From: Jannaschia sp. CCS1 | Lineage (GTDB): Bacteria > Pseudomonadota > Alphaproteobacteria > Rhodobacterales > Rhodobacteraceae | DNA length: 64,000 nucleotides | Direction: 5' to 3' | NCBI RefSeq assembly: GCF_000013565.1 | Contig: NC_007802.1 | Coordinates: forward strand, 2,604,001 to 2,668,000 | In this document: positions 17,913-25,567 of the stretch, one piece after another | Numbering within the stretch: the stretch's first letter is position 1 | Layout: every line of letters starts with the position of its first letter | Notes under the pieces: generated by a model | The model's input: the letters and a program-made list of their open reading frames with translations, nothing else | Told to the model about the DNA's origin: nothing | The model's database searches: none | Position numbers and translations under genes: made by a program

Positions 17913-19349
17913 CTAGCTGTCTGATCCCGGAAGGCTGCCGGACCCGTGGCCCGCCATGCCGCCCGAGACTTCCTCGGTGGCCTCACCGGACAATTCCTCC
18001 GGCAGGATCAGGTTCAGCACAATCGCGATGAAGGCGGCGGGCAACAGACCCGAAACCATCAGCACACGCCCCCAATCGGGCAGGTATTGCACGGCCCCCG
18101 GCTCCAGCTGCAGGCCAAGACCTATCGACAAAGCGACCGCGAAGATCACCATATTGCGCCGGTTCCAGTTCACGTCTGACAGCATGGAAATACCGGCGGC
18201 CACGACCATGCCGAACATGACGATGACGCCGCCGCCCAGAACCTCGATCGGGATGGTGCGGATCAAACCACCCACCTTGGGCACGAGGCCGCAGATGATC
18301 AGGAAGATCGCACCGCAGGTTACAACGTGGCGGCTCATCACGCCGGTCATCGCAATCAGACCAACATTCTGAGAGAAGCTCGTGTTCGGGAAGCCACCAA
18401 AGAGGCCCGCAAACGCCGTACCGACACCATCGGCGAAGGTCGCGCCCTGGATCTCTTCATCCGTTGCTTCACGACCGGCGCCGCCCTTGGTGATGCCCGA
18501 CACGTCGCCCACCGTTTCAACGGCAGAGACGAAAGACATCAGGCAGAAACCGAGGATGGCCGCGACGGAGAATTCAAACCCATAGGCAAACGGGCGCGGC
18601 AGCGCGAAGACGGCGGCGCGATCCCAGGATGTGGCGATGGCCTCAAAGCTGAGCATATCGGTGAAAAACAGGCAGTAGGCGTAACCCACGGCCAAACCGA
18701 TCAGAACCGCCGAGATCGACAGCATACCGCGGGCAAAGAACTTCAGGCCCAGGGTCACAGCGATCACGATGCACGCCACGATCCAGTTGCCGAGCGAGCC
18801 ATATTCCGGCGTACCGATGGCAGGCACCCCACCTGCGGCGTACTGGATGCCCACGCGCACCAGCGCCAGACCGATCATCGTCACGACAAGGCCGGTGACC
18901 AGCGGCGGCAGCGCGAACCGTATCTTGCCAATGAACAGACCGAGGAAGCCGTGGAACAGGCCCCCGATGATGACACCGGTGAAGAGCGCGGCCAATGCGT
19001 CCACACCCTGCCCCGCCACCAGCGGGATCATGATCGGCAGGAAGGCAAATGACGTGCCCTGTACGATGGGCAATTTCGCCCCAATTGGACCGATGGAGAT
19101 CGTTTGCAGCAGGGTCGCCACGCCCGCAAACAGCATCGACATCTGGATCAGGTACAGAAGTTCGGGGAAGTCGGGGCTGTTGGACCCAAAGCCGAAGCCC
19201 GCTGCGCCCGCCACGATAATTGCAGGCGTCACGTTGGACACGAACATCGCCAGAACGTGCTGAATGCCGAGCGGCACCGCTTTGTAGAGCGGTGGTGTGA
19301 AATTTGGATCGCGGAGCTGCTCCGGCGTTCCGAGTGAATGATCGGCCAT
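17913..19349 (-). CDS. NCS2-family nucleobase permease (urate/xanthine type)
   Basis: This 478-residue membrane protein belongs to the uracil-xanthine permease (NCS2) family, with about 12 to 14 hydrophobic segments. Family features include an N-terminal GIQHVLAMFVSNVTPAIIV and the middle segment GFPNTSFSQNVGLIAMTGV, which matches the family's substrate-site helix. The start ATG at 19349 follows GGGAGGG; longer frames reach 19496 but overlap allA. It is 22 bases downstream of allA, at the end of the puuE-uraD/allA operon. Urate, xanthine or allantoin are therefore the likely substrates, urate being my first guess. Confidence 0.88.
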   Translation of the reverse strand: MADHSLGTPEQLRDPNFTPPLYKAVPLGIQHVLAMFVSNVTPAIIVAGAAGFGFGSNSPDFPELLYLIQMSMLFAGVATLLQTISIGPIGAKLPIVQGTSFAFLPIMIPLVAGQGVDALAALFTGVIIGGLFHGFLGLFIGKIRFALPPLVTGLVVTMIGLALVRVGIQYAAGGVPAIGTPEYGSLGNWIVACIVIAVTLGLKFFARGMLSISAVLIGLAVGYAYCLFFTDMLSFEAIATSWDRAAVFALPRPFAYGFEFSVAAILGFCLMSFVSAVETVGDVSGITKGGAGREATDEEIQGATFADGVGTAFAGLFGGFPNTSFSQNVGLIAMTGVMSRHVVTCGAIFLIICGLVPKVGGLIRTIPIEVLGGGVIVMFGMVVAAGISMLSDVNWNRRNMVIFAVALSIGLGLQLEPGAVQYLPDWGRVLMVSGLLPAAFIAIVLNLILPEELSGEATEEVSGGMAGHGSGSLPGSDS

Positions 19350-19371
19350 TTGTGTCCCTCCCAAGATAGCC

Positions 19372-19887
19372 CTAAACCAGCCCCGCGCTGATGCAGTGTA
19401 GTCCCGGCTCGACCGAATACGGGGTGTCGAGCCGGTGTTCTTCCAGGTTCGGCGTCGTGCCGATCCTGTCGACAACCGCAAAAAGGCCTGGCGCATGCAG
19501 AGGCGTCAGAACCCCGTGCCAGGTGTTGCGGTGAAAGTTGATGCCTTGCCCGGGCGCCGCCACGAAGGCCTGCGCAGGACCGGGTGCGCCGCCAGCGTCT
19601 TGGGCCACGACAACCAAAAACGGATGCCCGGTCATGCAAATGAAGGTCTGAGAGCCCTCGGGATGACGTTCCAGCAGCGCAATTTCTACCGGCCATCGCC
19701 GCGCCTCGGCTTTGAAAATGCTGATGCCCGCACGGCCACCCGGTCCGAAGTCAAGCGTTGCGCGGTCATGGAAACGGCCACAGCGCCCCTCGTTAATGAT
19801 CTTGTCAGGCGAACCCTCGGCCTCCAGCACGTCGCCGAAGGGGGCGAAGGCCGTGGATGTCAGGGGCTGTGCGGTCAGCGGGATCAT
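19372..19887 (-). CDS. allA: Ureidoglycolate lyase
   Basis: The 171-residue protein matches the AllA cupin family, with LTSTAFAPFGDVLEA at the N terminus and GQGINFHRNTWHGVLTPL in the cupin core, where the His residues probably bind metal. It splits ureidoglycolate into urea and glyoxylate, which is the point where purine degradation meets the bhc operon encoded next to it. The ATG overlaps the stop of the puuE-uraD gene (ATGA at 19884-19887), so the two are coupled. Confidence 0.93.
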   Translation of the reverse strand: MIPLTAQPLTSTAFAPFGDVLEAEGSPDKIINEGRCGRFHDRATLDFGPGGRAGISIFKAEARRWPVEIALLERHPEGSQTFICMTGHPFLVVVAQDAGGAPGPAQAFVAAPGQGINFHRNTWHGVLTPLHAPGLFAVVDRIGTTPNLEEHRLDTPYSVEPGLHCISAGLV

Positions 19888-21296
19888 TGGCCCAGTTTCT
19901 CCAACAGCCGCAACTCGGCAATCCGTTCGACCTGTTTGCAGGCCTCGGTGAATTCGATGTCGCGTGGGTTGGCGATGCGGGTGTGGAATGCCTCAAGAAT
20001 AGACGCTTTGGTGTTGTCTTTGACGGCGATGATGAAAGGAAAGCCGTGGCGATCCACGTATTGCGCGTTGAGGGTTTGGAAGGTTGCGCGCTCCTCATCG
20101 GTCAGCAGATCCAGCCCCGCGCCCGCTTGCTCGGCGGTCGATTCTGCTGTCAGTTTGCCCGCAGCCGCCAGCTTGCCCGCCAGATCGGGATGCGCCTTCA
20201 GGACATCCAAACGTTGCCCCTCGGACGCCGAGCGGAACACCCGTGCAAGGGCCGAGTGGACGCCAACCGCACTGTCATGCATGGGTCCAAGTTCCAGCGC
20301 GTGGGCCCCCTCCGCGATCCATGGGGAATGCTCGAAGATGCCGCCAAATGCCTCCACGAAGGCGTCCCGGTCCATCTGCGAAGGGCGCGCGCGGTGGCGA
20401 GGGGGATGCTCTGCCGCCCAATGGTCCGCAATGTCCTCGCGGGTCGCGAACCAGACATCATCGTGACCTTGCATATACTCCAGCACACGTTTCAACGCGG
20501 CCGCCCGACTTGGGCGCCCGATGATGCGACAATGCAGCCCGATGGTCATCATCTTGGGCGCACCTGCCTGACCTTCTGCATAAAGCGTGTCGAACGCATC
20601 GCGCAGCATCGCCTCAAAATCAGCACCTGTGGTGAAGCCCGCCTGGATCGCAAAGCGCATGTCGTTGCAATCCATCGTGTAGGGCAAGATCAGCTGATCC
20701 TGGCCGCCCGCCGTCACCCAATAGGGGAGATCATCGGCGTAATCGTCTGAGATATAGGCCAGATCGCCCTCTTCCGCGGCCAGATCAACGGTGTTCATCG
20801 AGCAGCGCCCCGTGTACCAACCGCGCGGCGGCTGGCCCGTCACTTCGGTGTGCAGGCGGATCGCTTCAACGATCTGGGCGCGTTCCTCCTCCGCGGGCAT
20901 GTCCTTATGCTCCACCCACTTGAGGCCGTGGCTGGCAATTTCCCAACCCGCAGCCGTCATTGCGGCCACCTGTTCCGGCGCGCGGGCCAGCGCTGTCGCC
21001 ACACCGTAGACCGTCACAGGCACGTCGTTCAGGATGCGATGGACGCGCCAGAACCCGGCGCGCGCGCCATATTCGTATAGCGATTCCATGTTCCAATGGC
21101 GCTGCCCCGTCCAGGGGGCGGCCCCGGTGATCTCCGACAAAAACGCCTCGGACGCCCCATCGCCGTGGAGGATGTTGTTCTCGCCACCCTCCTCATAATT
21201 AAGCACAAAGTTGACAGCGATCTTTGCCCCTCCCGGCCAATTGGCGGCGGGTGGGTTGGCCCCGTATCCGGACATATCGCGTGGGTAGCGGTTCAC
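19884..21296 (-). CDS. puuE: PuuE-type allantoinase fused to OHCU decarboxylase
   Basis: The 470-residue protein has two parts. Residues 1 to about 300 form a metal-independent, polysaccharide-deacetylase-like allantoinase (YPRDMSGYG, VNFVLNYEEGGENN, IGLHCRIIGRPSRA). The last 160 residues are an OHCU decarboxylase (UraD) with HSPWIAE, LKAHPDLAGKLA, and GFPFIIAVKDNTK. One polypeptide therefore covers OHCU to (S)-allantoin and allantoin to allantoate. The start is a GTG at 21296 with AAAGGA upstream; it keeps the conserved YPRD segment, which the internal ATG at 21275 would lose. It is the first gene of the minus-strand operon and diverges from uraH. Confidence 0.9.
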   Translation of the reverse strand: MNRYPRDMSGYGANPPAANWPGGAKIAVNFVLNYEEGGENNILHGDGASEAFLSEITGAAPWTGQRHWNMESLYEYGARAGFWRVHRILNDVPVTVYGVATALARAPEQVAAMTAAGWEIASHGLKWVEHKDMPAEEERAQIVEAIRLHTEVTGQPPRGWYTGRCSMNTVDLAAEEGDLAYISDDYADDLPYWVTAGGQDQLILPYTMDCNDMRFAIQAGFTTGADFEAMLRDAFDTLYAEGQAGAPKMMTIGLHCRIIGRPSRAAALKRVLEYMQGHDDVWFATREDIADHWAAEHPPRHRARPSQMDRDAFVEAFGGIFEHSPWIAEGAHALELGPMHDSAVGVHSALARVFRSASEGQRLDVLKAHPDLAGKLAAAGKLTAESTAEQAGAGLDLLTDEERATFQTLNAQYVDRHGFPFIIAVKDNTKASILEAFHTRIANPRDIEFTEACKQVERIAELRLLEKLGQ

Positions 21297-21339
21297 GAGC
21301 GAGATCCTTTCGATGTTAACGACTTCTATTCCAAGAAAA

Positions 21340-21354
21340 TGGAAACATTTTTCA
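21340..21354. promoter_or_regulatory. IclR-like palindrome in the puuE/uraH divergent promoter
   Basis: TGGAAACATTTTTCA fits TGRAA-N5-TTTCA, the same half-site pattern as the palindrome upstream of bhcA at 13245-13259. The surrounding 150 bases are AT-rich and also contain TTCAA-N7-TTGAA at 21351-21367. A shared regulator for purine degradation and the bhc operon is inferred from this similarity. Confidence 0.45.
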
Positions 21355-21446
21355 AATTATTCTTGAAGGAGCCTTCGGTCCACCTTGCTTTGCACCGCCC
21401 CCTCTGGCCTCTCTATAAGGGCATAGATCAATGGAAAGGACACGCG

Positions 21447-21803
21447 ATGGCGGGCTATTTGACTACCCACGTTCTCGACACGGCCAAGGGCTGCCCGGCC
21501 AGTGGCATCCAGATTGCGCTGTACCGGGTGTCCGGGAACTCGCACCGTATAATCGCGGAGGCTGTGACGAATGCGGATGGGCGCACCGATGCGCCAATCC
21601 TGCCATCGGACAAGTTCGAACCCGGATCGTATGAGCTGATCTTCTTTGCGGGTGACTACCTGCGCCAGCCCGGCCAACCGGACGACACGATCCTGTTCCT
21701 GGACCAAATCCCGATCCGCTTCGGCATGTCCGACGCAGACGCCCATTACCATGTGCCGCTTCTGCTTTCGCCCTTCGGATATTCCACCTATCGCGGCAGC
21801 TGA
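21447..21803 (+). CDS. uraH: 5-hydroxyisourate hydrolase
   Basis: The 118-residue protein is a transthyretin-related HIU hydrolase. It starts with the conserved LTTHVLDTAKGCPA segment and ends with the diagnostic C-terminal tetrapeptide YRGS; HYHVPLLLSPFGYSTY is also typical. It hydrolyses 5-hydroxyisourate, the PuuD product, to OHCU, the substrate of the UraD domain encoded across the divergent promoter. AAAGGA lies at 21434-21439 before the ATG. The last 16 bases overlap the 3' end of the convergent LysR gene. Confidence 0.95.
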   Translation: MAGYLTTHVLDTAKGCPASGIQIALYRVSGNSHRIIAEAVTNADGRTDAPILPSDKFEPGSYELIFFAGDYLRQPGQPDDTILFLDQIPIRFGMSDADAHYHVPLLLSPFGYSTYRGS

Positions 21804-22720
21804 CCCAGCTTTTCGGCCTGCCGCACCAGATCGCCAATGCGGTTGATCACGAATTCCATGAAGAGCCGCGTCTTCGGATCCTGCATCCGGCGATGGGTGA
21901 ACAGGCACGCCATCTGGATCGGCATCGGCGGCGTTTCCTGCGCCACCGCCACCAACCGGCCCGCCTTCAGATGCTCGGCCACCTCAAAAATCGGTTTCAT
22001 CACAATGCCTTGACCCGCCAACGCCCAGTCATTCAGCACATCACCATCATCGGATTCGTAGCGCCCCTGGATGCGGAAGCGCTTGGGTCCGTCCGGTGTC
22101 TTCAGGTGCCACTGGAATTCCGTCGCGCCGGGAAATCGCAGGTTGAGGCATTCATGCGCCCCAGACGTCAGCTCCGCACCGCCCGCAGGCATACCGCGGG
22201 CCGCAACGTAGTCTGGCGCGGCGCACAGAACCCGTTCCACGTCCGCGATCTTGCGGATACGAAGCGTGCTGTCCTCAGGCTCCCCCAGAAAAAACGCGAG
22301 GTCGAGGCCTTCGGTCGTCAGATCCACTTTCCGGTCGGTCAGACGCAGGCGCACGCGAACCTCCGGATAAAGGTCAAGGAACCCCGGCACCTCCGGGGCA
22401 ATCAGGCGACGTCCCACACCCAAAGGGGCAGCCACATAGAGTGACCCCTTTGGGTTCTCCGTGATATCAATGACTTGCGCTTCGGCATTCTCAACCGATT
22501 CAAGGATTTCCTTCGCGCCGGAATAGAAGGCCTTGCCATGTTCCGTCGGCGTCAGACTGCGCGTGGTGCGCTGGAACAGCCGCACGCTCAGATGCTCCTC
22601 CAGCTGCGAAATCCGAGACGACGTGACAGCTGGCGAAATACGCAAATCGCGCCCCGCCGCAGACATGGAGCCCAATTCATAGACACGCACGAAGGTTCGG
22701 ATGTTATCGAGATAGGACAT
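21788..22720 (-). CDS. LysR-family regulator in the purine cluster
   Basis: The 310-residue protein has an N-terminal LysR winged helix (MSAAGRDLRISPAVTSSRIS, about 18-40) and a substrate-binding effector domain. I start it at the ATG at 22720; the frame is open to 22903 but that would run into puuD. It is divergent from puuD across 112 bases and overlaps the end of uraH, so it probably controls urate oxidation and perhaps the wider cluster. Effector unknown; urate or a later intermediate would be logical. Confidence 0.88.
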   Translation of the reverse strand: MSYLDNIRTFVRVYELGSMSAAGRDLRISPAVTSSRISQLEEHLSVRLFQRTTRSLTPTEHGKAFYSGAKEILESVENAEAQVIDITENPKGSLYVAAPLGVGRRLIAPEVPGFLDLYPEVRVRLRLTDRKVDLTTEGLDLAFFLGEPEDSTLRIRKIADVERVLCAAPDYVAARGMPAGGAELTSGAHECLNLRFPGATEFQWHLKTPDGPKRFRIQGRYESDDGDVLNDWALAGQGIVMKPIFEVAEHLKAGRLVAVAQETPPMPIQMACLFTHRRMQDPKTRLFMEFVINRIGDLVRQAEKLGQLPR

Positions 22721-22832
22721 TGTTCCGGCTTTTTTGATACAGCTTGGCTTTTGCCTGCAATAGCAGAAGAGTGGGTGATACCCTAGGCTGAACCCGACAC
22801 GCAGGGCTGAGGCCGGGCAATGGAGATTGGAC

Positions 22833-24074
22833 ATGTATGATTGGCTGGTGCTTTGGGACTGGATCGCGTTTGCCGTCCGCTGGCTGCACGTCATCACCGC
22901 CATGGCCTGGATCGGGGCATCGTTTTACTTCATCGCGCTCGATCTGATGCTGAAAGCCTCCCCGGATCTGCCCGAAGGCGCGTCTGGCGAGGAGTGGGAG
23001 GTGCATGGCGGCGGCTTTTACCGAACGGTGAAATACAACGTCGCGCCCTCCGTGATGCCCGAGCATCTGACCTGGCACAAATGGCAAAGCTACTGGACCT
23101 GGCTCTCGGGCGCGGCTTTGTTGATGATCGTCTACTGGGTGGGGGGAGAGCTGTATCTGCTGGACCCCAACAAGGCCGAAATCAGCCTATTTCAGGGTAT
23201 CTTGATCTCTGCCGCGTCGCTGACCGTGGGCTGGATCCTCTATGATCTGATGTGCAAATCGAAGCTGGCCGAGACGCCGACCGTCCTGATGCTATTGCTG
23301 TTCGTGATCCTTGTGATCATGTCCTGGGGCTATAACCAGGTCTTCACCGGCCGCGCGGCGCTGCTGCATCTGGGCGCGTTCACGGCCACGATCATGACGG
23401 CCAACGTCTTCTTCCAGATCATGCCGAACCAGCGCATCGTGGTGGCCGATCTCAAGGCCGGGCGCACGCCGGATGCGAAATACGGCAAGATTGCCAAGGT
23501 TCGCTCCACCCACAACAATTACCTGACGCTGCCGGTCATTTTCCTGATGCTGTCCAATCACTACCCGCTGGCCTTTGCGACGGAGTATTCGTGGATCATC
23601 GCATCCCTGATCTTTCTGACCGGCGTCACGATCCGGCATTTCTTCAATACGATGCACAAGACGGGCAAGGGCCCGCACTGGACCTGGGGTGTTACGATCA
23701 TGTTGATGATCCTGATCGCCTGGCTCAGCACCGCGTCGATGCATGACACCTATGAGGAGGCCGAAGCCCGCGCGTTCACCCCCTATGAGGCGCAATTCGC
23801 CAGCGCCGCTAATTTTCAGGAGGCGGTTGGCATCGTGCGCGGCAATTGCTCCATGTGCCATGCGCGCGAACCGGTCTGGCCCGGCATGGCCTGGGCCCCG
23901 CGCGGCGTGCTGCTGGAGACGGAAACGGACGTCGCCCGGCACGCGCAGCAGATCTTCCTGCAGTCCGGCGTTAGTCACGCGATGCCGCCACCCAACGCGA
24001 TCTCTACCATGACGCCCGAGCGTCGGGCCTTGATCGTGGCCTGGTATCGGGAGGCGACGCGCGCGCCCGAGTAA
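22833..24074 (+). CDS. puuD: Membrane-bound urate hydroxylase with cytochrome c domain
   Basis: The 413-residue protein has about eight hydrophobic segments in its first 300 residues (WDWIAFAVRWLHVITAMAW at the N terminus) and a C-terminal cytochrome c domain with one haem motif CSMCH at residues 339-343. This is the PuuD architecture, which oxidises urate to 5-hydroxyisourate and passes electrons to the respiratory chain rather than making peroxide. The ATG at 22833 follows GGAG. The haem-c attachment would use the Ccm system encoded at 57960-60795. Divergent from the LysR gene. Confidence 0.93.
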   Translation: MYDWLVLWDWIAFAVRWLHVITAMAWIGASFYFIALDLMLKASPDLPEGASGEEWEVHGGGFYRTVKYNVAPSVMPEHLTWHKWQSYWTWLSGAALLMIVYWVGGELYLLDPNKAEISLFQGILISAASLTVGWILYDLMCKSKLAETPTVLMLLLFVILVIMSWGYNQVFTGRAALLHLGAFTATIMTANVFFQIMPNQRIVVADLKAGRTPDAKYGKIAKVRSTHNNYLTLPVIFLMLSNHYPLAFATEYSWIIASLIFLTGVTIRHFFNTMHKTGKGPHWTWGVTIMLMILIAWLSTASMHDTYEEAEARAFTPYEAQFASAANFQEAVGIVRGNCSMCHAREPVWPGMAWAPRGVLLETETDVARHAQQIFLQSGVSHAMPPPNAISTMTPERRALIVAWYREATRAPE

Positions 24075-24097
24075 CGGACACGCGCGGCCAGACCACC

Positions 24098-25300
24098 CTA
24101 GCCCACCACGTTGAACTCCGGCCCATAGGGATAGCCGGTGATGTTCTCGTTCCCATCCTCGGTGATGATCAGGATGTCATGTTCGCGGTAGCCACCTGCC
24201 CCGGGCTGGCCTTCGGGGATCGTCAGCATCGGCTCCATGGAGATGACCATGCCCGGCTCCAGAACCGTGTCGACGTCTTCGCGCAGCTCAAGGCCGGCCT
24301 CCCGGCCATAATAATGCGACAGCACCCCGAAGGAGTGGCCGTAGCCAAAGGTGCGGTATTGCAGCAGGTCACGTTCAGCAAAGACTTCGTTGATTTTATG
24401 GGTGACGTCCGCACAGGACATACCGGGCTTGAGCAGGCTCATCCCATATTCATGGGCGGCGATATTGGCTTCCCAGATCTTCAAACTGTCCGCATCACAC
24501 TCCTCCACGAACATCGTCCGCTCCAGCGCCGTGTAGTAGCCCGAGATCATCGGAAAGGTGTTGAGCGACAGGATATCGCCGCGCTCACAGGCCCGCGCCG
24601 TGACCGGGTTATGGGCACCGTCGGTGTTGATGCCCGACTGGAACCAGACCCAGGTGTCGCGGTATTCGGCATCGGGGAAGCGGCGGGCAATCTCCAACTC
24701 CATCGCGTCGCGCCCGGCCATGGCCACGTCGATTTCCCGCGCGCCGATCTTCACGGCCTCCCTGATGGCATAGCCGCCCACATCAGCGACATTGGCTCCA
24801 TGACGGATCAGCGCAAGTTCGGCAGGCGATTTGTGCATCCGTTGCTGCATGGTGGCCGGGGCGATGTCGATACTGCGGGAGGGGGACAAAAACTCCTCCA
24901 GCAACATCTTTTGCACGACCGAGATGTGGTCGCCCTCAAACCCAACGGCACGGCCCGCACCCGTCACCGACAAGATCGCGCGCCAGTAGTTGTTTCGCTG
25001 CCAATCGGTGTAGGTGATCGCGTCGCCGTGGCTGCGCCGCCAGGGTTGCGCCGCATCGATACCGGCGCTGATCGTTACGCTGTCGGTGGGCGTCACGACA
25101 AGCGCATAAGGCCGTCCAAACGCACAACAGAGAAAACCCGAATAGTAGGCGATGTTGTGCATCGACGTGAAAACGCAAGCCTCCACGCCTGCGTCAGACA
25201 TCCGGGCGCGCAGGCCCTTCAGGCGCGCATCATATTCCGCGCCTTCAAAGGGCAACATCCGGTCACCTTGGTGAAAACGGTAAAAATCGGGACGGGTCAT
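24098..25300 (-). CDS. Creatinase (creatine amidinohydrolase), M24 family
   Basis: The 400-residue protein has the creatinase/aminopeptidase P fold. It resembles Pseudomonas creatinase over long stretches: CAFGRPYALVVT, GIDAAQPWRR, TWVWFQSGINTDGAHNPVT, GYYTALERTMF, and YRTFGYGHSFGVLSHYYG. These motifs and the length distinguish it from Xaa-Pro dipeptidases, which share the fold. It would split creatine into sarcosine and urea. I choose the ATG at 25300, with AAGG nine bases upstream; another ATG lies at 25306. It is convergent with puuD, 23 bases apart. Sarcosine gives glycine, which also enters the bhc cycle. Confidence 0.87.
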   Translation of the reverse strand: MTRPDFYRFHQGDRMLPFEGAEYDARLKGLRARMSDAGVEACVFTSMHNIAYYSGFLCCAFGRPYALVVTPTDSVTISAGIDAAQPWRRSHGDAITYTDWQRNNYWRAILSVTGAGRAVGFEGDHISVVQKMLLEEFLSPSRSIDIAPATMQQRMHKSPAELALIRHGANVADVGGYAIREAVKIGAREIDVAMAGRDAMELEIARRFPDAEYRDTWVWFQSGINTDGAHNPVTARACERGDILSLNTFPMISGYYTALERTMFVEECDADSLKIWEANIAAHEYGMSLLKPGMSCADVTHKINEVFAERDLLQYRTFGYGHSFGVLSHYYGREAGLELREDVDTVLEPGMVISMEPMLTIPEGQPGAGGYREHDILIITEDGNENITGYPYGPEFNVVG

Positions 25301-25567
25301 CGACATGATCCTTCTCATCAGGTCGACGCAAAGCCGGGGCGCACTCTCCCTCAGCCGCGTCAACGGTCAAGCAAGATCCCGGCGTTCAGGATGGGAAACC
25401 AGAGCTCCGCTGTCGCGGTGGCGACGCCATCGCCGCTCCGTGGGTCATGGGATGCCCGAAGATCGCGATTATGGCAAGACATTCCATCGTCGAAAGGGAC
25501 TGGGTCGTGTGCGGATCAAAGCGCGCGCGGCGCCTGATGCGGGCGGGACGGCGCAAAACCCGCCCCG

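Noticed and set aside
24098-25300. Xaa-Pro dipeptidase
   Set aside because: The M24 fold is shared, but the long near-identical stretches and the length match creatinase.
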